Of a stretch of DNA of 64,000 nucleotides, positions 1 to 10,942 are shown piece after piece. The notes below the pieces were generated by a model, which worked only from the letters and a program-made list of their open reading frames with translations, searched no databases and had not been told where the DNA came from. The stretch's first letter is position 1. Every line of letters starts with the position of its first letter. The translations under genes were made by a program, and so were the position numbers. Location: the NCBI GenBank assembly GCA_951213105.1, contig OX578153.1:51803020-51867019 (forward strand), given 5' to 3'. The stretch comes from Amaurobius ferox. Its lineage: Eukaryota; Arthropoda; Arachnida; Araneae; Amaurobiidae.

Positions 1-3000
1 TTTTGAAAGCAACGGAATACTCTGATTCCTCAGTTGTCTGCTGATTATTTTCGCTCTCATCAATTTTTAAATGATCTCGCCTTTCAATCATCAAACGCAA
101 GCGATTTATGTGTGCCCTAAAGGTTTTGGAATAAGGCATATTTATCTGTTTTATGTCATAAATAAATCTGTTTATTTTTTTTACAACTCTGTAAGGTCCT
201 AGCCATTTAGTCTTTTTAAACGATTTTACGTGATTTTTCAAAAATACTTTTGACCCAATTTTAAGGTCCCTAGGTCTGGCCTTTCTCATTTGTTTTTCCT
301 CTTGATCGAATTTTGCGAGCTCCAAGTTTTTGAAAGCCGCTTCATGCGCTTCTCTTAAAATTTGAATTTGTTTTGCAGCATAATTCTGAGGATATATCTT
401 ATTTTCGCCATGTGGTTGCGGAGTTTCGAAAAAAATCGGTAGATCCCTTCCAAAAACTAAGAAATTTGGAGATTCTCCCGTGCTAAGATGCGTAGTGGCA
501 TTATACATCATTTTATGTGCAATCATAGCCGTGTCCCAATATGGGGAGTCCTCTGTTAGAGTTTTAATCGTAAATTTTAGTGAATTGTTTATTCTTTCTG
601 AGATTCCATTGCACCAAGGCGCGCAAACCGAAACTAACTTCGTTACGATGCTTAGCTTCTCCGCCACCGTATTGTAGATTTCTGACGTAAATTGGGAACC
701 GCGGTCTGAATATAGCCTCTGGGCTACTCCGAAAATAGAGAAGAAATTTAATAATTTAGCAGCAATAGTTTCAGCCCGGATGTCGGGAATGGCATATAAT
801 TCAATATATTTGGAAAAATGACAAATTACTGTAAAAATGTATCGATTGTTATTTACACTAGGTTTGAAAGGCCCCACTAAATCTACAGCTATTTGGGCTC
901 CTGGAAAACTTGGTACAGGTACACGTCCCAGGGGCACGGATCTTTCTGCGCCCTTTAACGACCTGCACTTAACGCAAGACATGACAAAATTGCGGGTGTC
1001 CGCATACATACCCCACCAGAAATACCGCTCCGCTAATAAGCTGTAAGTTTTGTCTACTCCAGTATGTGTGACGTGTGTCACTGCTAAAATGTGCTTTTGC
1101 ATATTTTTTGGAATCACAATGGTTTTCAAAAATTCCTCCCTCCAAGGTTTATTTTTATAGTGCCCCAGGTGCATAATTAATTTTGTTTCTTCATCAATAT
1201 ATAAATTATGGAACTTTTTATTTGCTTTTCCAGTATTATTTTGAAGATATTCTCTGATTTTAAGTAATTCTTGATCATTCTGTTGTTGTTCCACAATATC
1301 TTGAATTGTGGGAATGGTTGTGATAACATTGACCTCAGGTTGTTTGTTTTGATTTGAATTAACATTGACCGCAGGTTGAGTTTTTTGATTAGAATTTTCT
1401 GCCATGCGTTGTTTTACACTTGTTTGTTTGTCTTGTTCCTCTTCAAAAACGTCCCTACTTAAATAGTCACATAATAAATTTTCCTTTCCCGGGACATAAA
1501 TAAAATCAAACTTAAATTCTGAAATTTCCAAAATCCAACGCTGAAGGGTATTTGGGGGATTAGACATTTTTAAATGTGAACCGAGAGGCAAGTGGTCGGA
1601 CAACACAAAGAACTTCCTGCCATACAAAAAATTTTTAAAAAACATAATTCCATTGTGCATTGCCAACAATTCCGCTTTTATCGCTGCGTACTTTTGTTCT
1701 TGTGGATTGAGTTTACGGCTGTAATAGGCTATGGGTTTGAGCATACCATCTCTCTTCTGTAACAGCGCAGCTGACGCCGAGGTTAAACTCGCATCGGAAT
1801 TTAGGAAGAAATCTTCTTCAAAATTTGGTTGAATTAAAATAGGTTTCTTAAAGAAACAATCCTGTAGATTTTTGAAAGCTTTGTCACACTCGTCATTCCA
1901 TTCAAATTTCGTGCCTTTTCTCGTCAAATCGGTTAAGGGGGCAGTCTTAGCTGCATAATTGGGGATACAATTTCTATAAAAGTTACATACCCCTAAAAAT
2001 CTTTTCAATTTTCTTAAAGTCTTAGGTATGGGGAAAGAAGAAATTTTTCCTATATTTGCATCAGAAGGACTTATGCCTTTTTGGTTAATATTAAATCCTA
2101 AATAATTTATCTCCGTCATGCCAAATTTACATTTATTTGGGGAAAGCGTTATGTTAACCTTCCGGAATCTTTCTAAAACCAAAGTTAATTTTTGTTTTAA
2201 TTCTTCATACGAATTTGCCGGGATTACCACATCGTCAATATAAGCCAAAATATCCTGTGAATGTAAATCCCCTAATATTAAATCCATTACTTTTTTAAAA
2301 ATGGGTGCACTTGAAATATGGCCGAAACATAATCTGTTATATTCAAATGAACCAAAAGGACTCGAAAACGCGAAATATTTTCTCATCCGTTCCGGGAGGA
2401 TGATTTGGTTAAATGCACTCTGAAGATCTAACTTAGAATACAGCGCATAACCTGCCAATTTAGAAATGATGTCATTTATCTTAGGTATCTTATAAGGATA
2501 TAAAATCGAAGTATTGTTTATCAGCCGAAGATCTAAAACAAGTCTGTAGGTATTGTCCTGTTTCTTGACTAAGAGCAGACTCAACGCGTAAGGACTGTTT
2601 GTTTTAGAAATTACCCCCGCCTCTTCTAACTGTTGTAATTGCTCCTTTGCCGTATTGTGTAATGCGAAAGGAATATCATACGGTTTAGAACAAATAGCAT
2701 GCTCATGAGATAATTCAATATTTGGTTCAAAAAATCAGTTGCTCCAAGAGTTTGTAAGCTTTTCGAGAAAACGTCCGCATACGGCATAATAAATTTTAGA
2801 AAGTCTTGTTTTGTTGATTTTTCCATATGCTCTAAATTAAAATCTTCTGGTTTTAAATCTTTTCTTCTTTTTTCGATAATTTCAGGGCTCGCTTGTACTA
2901 AATTTATAGTTTCCTTAATATCTACCCTTTGTTGCGTAGCTTTATTTTCGAATCTTTCTGTAATTTAAAAATCCTGTGTAAATCCTCCCAATTTCATATG

Positions 3001-3342
3001 TTTATTTAGATCTAAAGCATGAGTAGATATATTTTGCACCTGTATATCAAAAGAATTATTTTCTATATTTACAACAGCGCAGTTGATTTGTAATCTCTGA
3101 TTATTCTCAATGGGTTCATATAAAACCTGCGTGTTATCCTCGCAAAAAGTGTCCGATACAACCCGTACCATTTTTGATTCATTCGGTTTCAGAGATATCT
3201 TACTTTTGACTCTAACAATATTATTTATCTTGGCGTCCTGATGTTCTATGTCCGCTTGAGGGCACCTGTGCTCCACCTGGTTTATGGGGATTTTATCATT
3301 TAGTACTTGTAATTCATTTTTTTGTGTATTTAATAATAGCAT
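1..3342 (-). pseudogene. pol: linker, RT, RNase H, integrase; broken in two places
   Basis: The linker frame (3342-2968) ends at an in-frame TAA, plus 2965-2967, after which the same frame continues. A one-base deletion in the A6 run 2729-2734 shifts the start of RT. From there to base 1 I see no stop. The RT catalytic box YIDD is at 2231-2242. The RNase H SDAS motif is at 1787-1798, followed by a region starting IAYYSRKLNPQEQKYAA. Integrase has the HHCC finger (CVKC at 965-976). Its DDE triad is D at 881-883, D at 704-706 and E at 596-598, the last two separated by exactly 35 residues. A GPY/F-type motif WLGPYRVV lies near 190-212. RNase H and integrase therefore keep their catalytic residues in a copy whose upstream frames are dead. 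Confidence 0.93.
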
Positions 3343-3769
3343 GGTTTCTTTTCAAAAAATCGTAGCCAAGGATTCCGACATACGTGTTAGGGAAATTTGC
3401 TGTCATAAAAAATTTGTTTGAAATGTTTCCCATTAATTTTAAACGGAATTTCAATTGTATTTACATAATCAATATTCTGGCCACTCAAAGTCGAAATTTT
3501 TACCGCGCGGGAAATATATGTAATTTTAATTCTTTGCTTTATGTTTTGAAACGTTTTAAAAGACATAATTGACACACTTTCGCCACTATCAATAAGCATT
3601 CTATAATTACTTTTATCAATCTGTATGTATGTCGTAGGTAAATTTGGGATATTTTCAAAATTCGACGCGGATGCTACAATTTCATGTGTTTCTAAATCAA
3701 GATTTTTATCGGGATTTGTAATATTACTTGAGAGTTTGACCCGTTTTGTCTGTCCACAAACCCTCGACT
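3343..3769 (-). pseudogene. Retroviral-type aspartic protease region, frameshifted
   Basis: In the -1 frame after gag, the minus strand encodes the retropepsin active-site motif LIDSGESVSIM (near 3599-3565) and, in a second frame, the C-terminal retropepsin motif ILGYDFL (near 3380-3360). The change of frame falls at the A6 run 3407-3412 (one base too many). A second shift is needed to reach the downstream linker frame near 3340. The enzyme would cleave Gag-Pol, but this copy cannot make it. Confidence 0.82.
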
Positions 3770-3779
3770 CTAGTTTAAA
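3730..3779 (-). promoter_or_regulatory. -1 ribosomal frameshift signal between gag and pro
   Basis: On the minus strand the gag frame ends AAT TTA AAC TAG. T TTA AAC is a canonical X XXY YYZ slippery heptamer (plus 3773-3779). Slipping back one base gives TTT AAA CTA GAG, the open protease frame. After a seven-base spacer (3766-3772) comes a nine-base-pair stem, GAGGGTTTG with CAAACTCTC (plus 3757-3765 and 3730-3738), with one G-U pair and an 18-base loop. Heptamer, spacer and stem all fit known frameshift stimulators. Confidence 0.82.
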
Positions 3780-4894
3780 TTACTAGATCTATAATTTTTA
3801 AATTCCCCCTTTCTCTCTGTGGAATAATCATTTCTATTTTCTCTCTCATAGGACTTTGTACTATTTTCCCTCTCCGTTTGCGAATTTTCAAACGTTCTGT
3901 TCGGCCTACTGAATCCTCTCCTGTCATTACTATTTCTTGAATAGAAATTGTCCCCTTTTCTTTGCTCGTGGGAGTTCCAAGGTTGCGGGGGGCGAGACTG
4001 CCTATTTTTCTCGTACGAAAAGTTTCTGTGCGGCGAAACCGCTCTGGCTGAAAAATCTGGCTGGTCATTAAATTGACGGGCTGCCCTTTCTTTATTGTAT
4101 TGATAACATATATTTATGTAATGCCCTTTCTTCCCACAAAATCCACATATACTTGTTTCCTGGGTACGCATCTCATTTTGCTTGACCGGTCTGTTTAATT
4201 TCAGATTATTTATCTCCTCCATTAGAGTCTGCATAAGTTGTCCATTGAAAGCATTCTGTTCTTTCCGCAGATTATCAATAGCTTCGAACGGATCTCGTTT
4301 AGTAATATTATTTAGGGATGGGGCCATTGCTAAATTAGCTTGTTCCAAATTAATTGCCAGTTCTACCGCTTTGTTAAAATCTTGAGGATTTGCGCGTATA
4401 ATTTCGCGTTGAAAATCAGCATTTAGTGCTTCTAAAAATTTACTTAATTTTAATTTGTCTGTAATTTGCCTAGTAGATTCATTGTCACCCGTGTCGCCTA
4501 TATAATTTAGCGTTAGCGCTGTAATTCTGTGGGCTAGAGATTTTATAGTTTCTCCCTGATTCTGCTTTGCTGTGGAGAAAAGAATTTGTTTTGAAGTTAT
4601 GGATTGTTCTTTAGAAAAATAGTCTAGAAAAACTTTTTTGAAATTTTTGAAAGACGTTTCACGCCTGAGCTGCTGAGAATTCACATAAAAATCGTTAGCT
4701 TGACCTCGGAGTCTCGATTAAAAGATCGCGAGTTTTTCCTCATCGCTCCATGACCCAAGGATGCTCAAAGCTTCAAAGTGTTCTATAAAAGCGCTACAAT
4801 CCTGTTCGCCATCAAAAGTGTTTAATAAATATGTTAACCCGGGAATTTTGGAAGAATTGCCCGTAGTACCGTTGGAATTTACCGTATTTGGCAT
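3770..4894 (-). pseudogene. gag of the Gypsy element, premature stop
   Basis: The frame starts at ATG 4894-4892 and would give a Gag of about 374 residues. After 58 codons it meets an in-frame TAA (plus 4718-4720), then continues open to TAG at 3772-3770, which places the copy among broken ones. The middle is a helical capsid-like region. A CCHC zinc knuckle, CGFCGKKGHYINIC (C-x2-C-x4-H-x4-C), lies at about 4105-4146 and is typical of nucleocapsid RNA binding. The tail is rich in Arg, Asn and Ser. The stop codon lies directly behind a slippery heptamer used to enter the protease frame. Confidence 0.9.
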
Positions 4895-5300
4895 AATTGA
4901 AAAATATTAGTGAACAAACAAAAAATTTAAAACCTCGTCTATATGTAACAATGCAATCAATGACATATTATATAAACCAAAAAATATATATATACACATA
5001 ACTCTCACAATTTTTAATTCTTTGTATTTTATCAATATAACATTAAAATAGCACATATTTTCATGGCAAATGAAACAGTTTCTACTTTTATCCAATGTTT
5101 AAAAATTTCTTCTAAATTTCTCATATTAAAATTTATTTTTTACTAGGGAAAAAAAATTATTGCAGATATTGACATCTATTATTTGCTTTAATTTTACCAT
5201 CTTTCAAAAAAAAAAATTTTCCTTGGTTAGTGAACCAAACATAATTCTTATCCAGTTCGTTGGCGTCAATTTTTCTTTAGTTACTGAACCCAACCAAATT
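4895..5300 (-). other. Gypsy 5' leader, no gene seen
   Basis: AT-rich untranslated leader between the primer-binding site and the gag ATG (minus strand, 4894-4892). A 62-codon frame at 4907-5095 has no recognisable features and looks like chance. Confidence 0.6.
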
Positions 5301-5319
5301 CATCCTGGTCACGGCACCA
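5301..5319 (-). other. Primer-binding site, probably tRNA-His
   Basis: The minus strand reads TGGTGCCGTGACCAGGATG, seven bases inside the LTR. TGG is complementary to the tRNA CCA end, and TGCCGTGAC matches the usual animal tRNA-His acceptor stem and discriminator. The following bases differ from the tRNA-His I would expect. The tRNA identity is inference. Confidence 0.7.
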
Positions 5320-5326
5320 AATTATT

Positions 5327-6296
5327 TGTCCTAAGGTAACTTCCTTTTTAGGACACGCCCGGTGAGAGCGCGAAGAAGAAAAAGGCCGTGTGTATTTACA
5401 AACATTAATTTATTTACACTATATAAAATATTTACAACAAAATTGATTCAAAATGGAAAGTATACCCCTTTAAGATAACAAATAAACAATTACAAACGTA
5501 TATATAGTCTCATAGACCAAAATGTGAAAGATGGTAATTAAAAATTAAATTTAAAAATATGAAATATTTAAATATCCCTAACCCGGAGAGAGAAGTAAAA
5601 AGTACAAATCAGGCACAGGCCCTTAAAAGTGGAACTCACCGAACAATCGCCGAATAAACGACATCTCTCTGAACAGCATTTTTCAGAGGACCTTGTTATG
5701 AACACTTCTTTACTCACTCCAAACTCAGTTCCTTCTCCTCGCTCCTCTTTTAAATTCTGAAAAACTCTCTCTCTCCAAGATTTTAAAACACGCCCCTGAG
5801 GCGCATACAAACATCCCATTGGATTCAGGGTCTTAACCCCTTGACCCCAAAGCACCGCCATTGGCTTTAGGCCTTCCAAAAACAAAAAGCCCCTTCTCAA
5901 GCCCCTGCGAAACTGATATTTCTTCGGCCACTAATTCAAAGTCGCCGAGGACCCTATGACCCTTCCGAAAAGGACGTTAAATCTTTCGGTACGAATCCGA
6001 GATCCAAAGCCACTTCGACAACCTGGTTTTCTATTTCGAGTGCAGATGGCCGAACGAAAAGGCTGACCCCCAAAATAAATAAGAAGACTCTAGGTCGCAT
6101 TCCCGAAAATATTGGCTCATGGGTTTACCATGCGACAAGGCCATCCTCTCCCGGTTTAAAAAGGCTCTCATATAGTCCAGAAGATGAGCCTGGCCAATGC
6201 TTCTAGGTCCTAAATGGATCTAGGGCCATCATATTGAAGCGATAATCCAAGGCTCTTAGCCAGGTAACAGTGATGACATGGAGGAGTATTATGACA
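5327..6296 (-). repeat. Putative 5' LTR of the Gypsy element
   Basis: The inner boundary is set by the primer-binding site. The block begins TGTCCTAA (plus strand) and ends TTATGACA, imperfect inverted ends of the TG..CA type, giving about 970 bp. On the minus strand an AATAAA (plus 5409-5414) lies about 85 bases before the inner LTR end, a sensible R/U5 polyadenylation signal. Without the partner LTR the outer end at 6296 is a best guess. Confidence 0.55.
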
Positions 6297-6897
6297 ATTC
6301 CTAGATCTAATCAAGATGTCATTCATAGATGATTCATAATCAAGATGTCATAGTTATGTCAATCACATGACTCCAAAAAATACAAATGCAAAAATACGAG
6401 AAAATAAAAACATTGAAACTCTGCTGATGTCTTATTATAACTAAGTACCCCTTGAAATATGTTAGTGCCATTTTTCAGATTTTAAAGATAAACTTAAAGT
6501 TTTAAATTTTAGCTACTCCTAATGTTTCCATATATGTAGAATCACCTGCAAATAATATCTATATGTTTTAATCTGTAAAAATCATGCATTGGACACTTAA
6601 TATATTTTTGCTACGTTTTTTTACAACGTTATCAAACAGCTCATTGTGTTACATATCATTTCTCCTCTGTTATGGTTTACATAAAACAATCTCCTACATA
6701 ATCTTTATGTTTCTCCTACATTGTTGTCTCAGACATATGTCTTCCATTAGAAGGACATTTTCCCTTCAGCCGCTTGTTTCATTTTCCACATATGGAAAAA
6801 AGTTTGTTTAGTTTTTTAAAAAAATTACCGATGTTCTTTGACGAGCATAAATGATGAGAATAGGAATATTTTGCTTTCTTTTTAAACAAAAAATGAC
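6297..6897. other. No gene seen
   Basis: AT-rich sequence between the LTR and the first HL-1 copy. It has a short direct repeat (AATCAAGATGTCAT at about 6309 and 6340). The 75-codon frame at 6584-6811 has no domain features. Confidence 0.5.
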
Positions 6898-6966
6898 AAA
6901 GTAATTTCACGTATTTTTAATATTTTTGTAAAACGAATTAATTACTCTTCTATTCATATTAAAAAA
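6898..6966. repeat. Left copy of a 69-bp flanking duplication
   Basis: This block, containing TATTTTTAATATTTTTGT and GAATTAATTACTCTT, recurs with few changes at 7974-8040. The two copies sit immediately outside the two ends of an HL-1 element. Confidence 0.85.
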
Positions 6967-6967
6967 A

Positions 6968-7967
6968 TCTGATGTGGGCAACACATGACTTTCCTTATAT
7001 AATGCAATGCATTTACTACTTTTACAATAAAAAAATAGATTTTTCTTCAAATAGATATTTGTATTCTTTCCAAGATATTGAATTTTCGTCAATTAGTCAT
7101 CATTTTCATTGATTTAGAGTCATTTTTATCCATTTGGCGAGATTTTTGTTGATTTGGCAACATATCAAAAAGTCGCCAAGTTGGCAACATTCCGCCAAAT
7201 TCGTCGCTAAAATCTCGCCAAACGTTATGGATGGAGAAATAAGTTATTCTTATAGCAGATAAATGACTATTGGCTTTCAAATACAAAAGTATTATTCAAA
7301 GTATCTTTTCTCATAAATGGAACGAGCAAGATCCACGTGAATAATGTCACCCAATTTATCGCATGATTATTACATGTGAAAAGTGAACATGCTTCTCAAC
7401 AGTTAATTTTTTTTTTAATTTATGGGGTTTTTTGATAAATTTATTTGAAAACTGCGCAACATCTCGAGAACGGTTCGTGCTAGAGTTCTAAAGTTTATGT
7501 CAATCGTTTTCTAAAGAAAAATTATATAAGAAATGTCTATTGGTGTAACTTTATTAATGATTTTGATTTTTTGATGATTTTTTCAAAATTTCACTCGAAA
7601 ATTTCGGAGGGTTCTGAACATTCAATTACGTTTAAAAACAATAGGCTTCCAGTATTCACGGATTGTGGATTTTGTACTAAATTTCATTCGAATCGCTCCA
7701 TTCGTTCGTGAGATATCGTCTCCACAGACTCATTGACACACACACACACACACATTTTTACACACACACATACTTTCACACACACACACACATTTTTACA
7801 CACACACATACTTTCACACACACACACACACACACATAGACATCATCTCAAAAATGTTTGATTCGTGATCAGGGATGCTTGAAACGTGCTCTCCCGTCGA
7901 AAACTCGAATTCTAATTTACGACTCCGTCACAATACTTTCCTTATACATTATGTATATAAGGAAAGT
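6968..7967 (-). mobile_element. HL-1 repeat, copy 1 (Helentron/HINE-like)
   Basis: Full-length, non-coding, about 1 kb. The plus strand begins TCTGATGTGGGCAACACATG and ends in the palindrome whose arms are ACTTTCCTTATA and TATAAGGAAAGT. The element's own 5' end (palindrome plus TG repeat) is therefore at the right. CA repeats lie at 7738-7836. Flanked by a 69-bp duplication. Confidence 0.88.
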
Positions 7968-7973
7968 ATTGAA

Positions 7974-8040
7974 AAAGTAATTACAAGTATTTTTAATATT
8001 TTTGTGAAACGAATTAATTACTCTTTATACATATTAAAAA
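7974..8040. repeat. Right copy of the 69-bp flanking duplication
   Basis: Counterpart of 6898-6966, about 90 percent identical by eye. Confidence 0.85.
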
Positions 8041-8473
8041 TACTTTTAGCTATTTTACCGATTTTTAAAAAAATTATGAACCATCCTCTTTTCAGCATTT
8101 AAATTGACTTGAAATAACGTGAAAAAATTCTAAAATCTAAATGAGCTAGAGGCATGGGCGCCCATAGGGGAGAGCAAGGAGGGGGTACTAGACCCTTTAG
8201 CCTTTTAGGATCACAAAGGCTAATGTTAGTTGACATTGTACATTTTAATTTTGATCTCCCCCCCCCCCCTGTTAAAAGTTAATGATGACGGAATAAACAC
8301 TTCCACATCTATGGGGAAAGTTCTAAGAGCACCCATGGATAGAGGTTAGGAATTATTTTCCATAGATCAATGTTATATATACAAATGATCGGGACTGTAT
8401 ACTTCCCCACGGAAATACAAATGCCATGACTATTGTTGACTGTGCAGTCAGTCAATAAAACTCATAGTAAAAA
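8041..8473. other. No gene seen; possible unclassified repeat
   Basis: Contains a GC-richer stretch with GGGCGCCCATAGGGG (about 8157) and a C10 run near 8261-8270. I could not find paired ends. Confidence 0.4.
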
Positions 8474-9260
8474 TCTGATGTGGGCAACACATGACTTTCT
8501 TATATAATGTAATAAATTTACTACTTTTAGAGTAAAAAAATAGGTTTTTCTTATAGTAAATACTAATATTCTTTCCAAGATATCGAAATTTCGTCAATTA
8601 GTCATCATTTTCATTGATTTAGAGTCATTTTTATTCATTTGGCGAGATTTTCGTTAATTTGGCAACATTTCAAAAAAGTCGCCAAGTTGGCGACATTCCG
8701 CTAAATTCGTCGCCCAAATCTCGCCAAGCGTTATGCAGTAAGAAATAAGTTATTCTTACAGCATATAAATGACTATTGGCGTTCAAATACAAAAGTATTA
8801 TACAAAGTAAATTTTTCATGAATGGAACGAGTTAGATCCACGAGAATGATGTCACTCAATTTATTGCATGGTATTACATATGAAAAGTGAACATGTTTCT
8901 CAATAGGAAATATTTTTTTTTTCATTTTATATGACTTTTTAATAATATTTTTGTAAAATGTGCAATATCTCGAGAACGGTTCATGTTAGCGTTCTAAAAT
9001 TTATGTCAATCGTTTTCTAATGAAAAATTACATAAGAAATGTCTATTTTCGTAACTTTATTAGTGGTTTTGATTTTTTGACGATTTTTTCAAAATTTCAT
9101 TCAAAAATTTAGGGGCGTTCTGAACATTCGATTGCGTATAAAAACAATAGGCTTCCAGTGTTTACGGATTGTGATTTTTGTACCAAATTTGGTTCTAATC
9201 GGTCCATTCGTTCGTCAGTTATCGTCTCCACAGACTCACTGACACACACACATACTTTCA

Positions 9261-9296
<36 letters not shown>

Positions 9297-9423
9297 CATC
9301 ACTTCAAAAATGTTTGATTCGTGATCAGGGGTGCTTGAAACGTGCTCTCCCGTCGAAAACTCGAATTCGAATTTTCGATCCAGTCACAATACTTTCCTTA
9401 TACATTATGTATATAAGGAAAGT
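8474..9423 (-). mobile_element. HL-1 repeat, copy 2
   Basis: Complete element with both ends. The microsatellite is (CA)n followed by (GA)n at about 9241-9296. It is followed after 41 bp by copy 3 in the opposite orientation, with the two palindromic 5' ends facing each other. Confidence 0.9.
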
Positions 9424-9464
9424 AAAAATGAAACCAGCACCTGCAGGAAGAATATCCTATTATT

Positions 9465-10400
9465 ACTTTCCTTATATACATAATGTATAAGGAAAGTATT
9501 GTGACGGGGTCGAAAATTCGAAATCGAGTTTTCGACGGGAGAGCACGTTTCAAGCATCCCTGATCACGAATCAAACATTTTTGAAGTGATGTCTGTGTGC
9601 GTGTGTGTGTGTGAAAGTATGTGTGTGTGTGTCAGTGAATCTGTGGAGACGATAACTGACGAACGAATGGACCGATTCGAATCAAATTTGGTACAAAAAT
9701 CACAATCCGTAAACACTGGAAGCCTATTGTTTTTATACGCAATCGAATGTTCAGAACCCCCCTAAATTTTCGAATGAAATTTTGAAAAAATCGTTAAAAA
9801 ATCAAAACCACTAATAAAGTTACGCAAATAGACATTTATTATGTAATTTTATATTAGAAAACGATTGACATAAATTTTAGAACGCTAACATGAGCCGTTC
9901 TCGAGATATTGTACATTTTTCAAAAAAATTATCAAAAAGTCATATAAAATAAAAAAAAATATTTCCTATTGAGAAACATGTTCACTTTTCATATGTAATA
10001 CCATGCGATCAATTGCGTGACATCATTCTCGTGGATCTAGCTCGTTCCATTCATGAAAAAAGATACTTTGAATAATACTTTTGTATTTGAATGCCAATAG
10101 TCATTTATCTGCTGTAAGAATAACTTATTTCTGAGTGCGTAACGCTTGGCGAGATTTGGGCGACGAATTCGGCGGAATGTCGCCAACTTGGCGACTTTTT
10201 TGAAATGTTGCCAAATTAACGAAAATCTCGCCAAATGGATAAATATGACGCTAAATCAATGAAAATAACGACTAATTGTCGAAAATTCAATATCTTGGAA
10301 AGAATATTAGTATCTACTATAAGAAAAATCTATTTCTTTACTGTAAAAGTATAAAATTCATTACATTACATAAGGAAAGTCATGTGTTGCCCACATCAGA
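9465..10400 (+). mobile_element. HL-1 repeat, copy 3 (reference copy)
   Basis: Read 5' to 3' on the plus strand. It has the palindrome ACTTTCC..GGAAAGT (9465-9500), the GTGACGGGGTCGAAAATTCG block and TG repeats at 9595-9630. Next come the block CTCGAGATATTG, a cluster of TTGGCGA/TCGCCAA motifs (10145-10235) and the subterminal TATAAGGAAAGT. It ends in the hairpin CATGTGTTGCCCACATCAGA at 10400. The flanks are T at the left and T at the right. Confidence 0.92.
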
Positions 10401-10447
10401 TTTTTAAATTTATGAACGTGTTGTAATATCAATGTTTTACCTTCCAG

Positions 10448-10579
10448 ATGTGTAGAAGCTAACCATTGCCACATTCCCGACTGTGAATACGGACTCTACG
10501 ACCCGAGAACTGGCTTCTGTCCGAGAAGACACGACGAAGATCAAAGAGGACCGAACCGAAAACCATCCTCCAATCAGCG
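10448..10579 (+). CDS. Candidate internal exon of a cysteine-rich host protein
   Basis: A pyrimidine tract and AG acceptor (GTTTTACCTTCCAG) precede a 132-base exon ending at a GT donor (CAGCG/GTGGGC). It is the only GC-richer coding-like stretch nearby. The open frame, phased with one base belonging to a split codon, includes CVEANHCHIPDCEYGLYD and then TGFCPRRHDED, with four cysteines followed by a charged tail. The spacing recalls small extracellular Cys-rich modules (antistasin-like is one possibility), but I do not recognise the family. If the donor is not used, the frame runs on to TGA at 10602-10604, giving an alternative C-terminus. The length is a multiple of three, and its phase matches the exon at 14149. 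Upstream exons were not found. Confidence 0.55.
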
Positions 10580-10846
10580 GTGGGCATTTCTAGAACGAGA
10601 CTGAACTCTTTAAATATGTCGTATAGGCAGAGAACTAACTATCTATGACATAAAAATCCATACCTGTGTTAACATTGACTTTTGTTAAATAGACCTGTGT
10701 GGTATCTCAGATGTCATTTTATTATATTATTTCTCAACATGATTCTTGTTTTGAGCCGTAAATTTGGTCTGATGCAACTCAAGATCATCTGCTCATCCGT
10801 GATGGACATAGATAAACTATAATTTTCTAATACTTCCTTAAAAAAA

Positions 10847-10942
10847 TCTGATATGGGCAACAAACGACTTTCCTTATATAATGTAATGGATATACATTAT
10901 TATCATAATACTTTCTTTATACATTATGTATATAAGGAAAGT
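10847..10942 (-). mobile_element. 96-bp HL-1 derivative with only the two ends
   Basis: Contains the TCTGATATGGGCAACAAACG hairpin end, the subterminal ACTTTCCTTATA motif and then the complete terminal palindrome. The whole roughly 850-bp interior is missing. Confidence 0.85.

Larger units (their letters stand above)
1..6296 (-). mobile_element. Ty3/Gypsy LTR retrotransposon, decayed, cut by window edge
   Basis: Reading the minus strand from right to left, the order is LTR, primer-binding site, leader, gag, protease, RT, RNase H and integrase. RT-RNase H-integrase order defines Ty3/Gypsy rather than Copia. The second LTR, the polypurine tract and the end of integrase lie left of base 1, so target duplications cannot be checked. 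No env-like frame is visible before the window edge. The copy is dead: gag has a premature stop, the protease and linker regions carry frame changes, and RT has a one-base shift in a homopolymer, while RNase H through integrase stays open. I did not assign a clade. Confidence 0.93.

Noticed and set aside
480..1046. Plus-strand frames over the integrase region, and 4182-4385 over gag
   Set aside because: Antisense shadows of the Gypsy reading frames.
6898..8040. 69-bp duplication as a normal target-site duplication of HL-1
   Set aside because: No other HL-1 copy shows any duplication, and 69 bp is far longer than known transposon staggered cuts.
10037..10234. Recurring 61-65 codon frame (also 40403-40588, 41255-41452)
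   Set aside because: It recurs only because HL-1 recurs. Copies carry stops and indels, with no sign of coding constraint.
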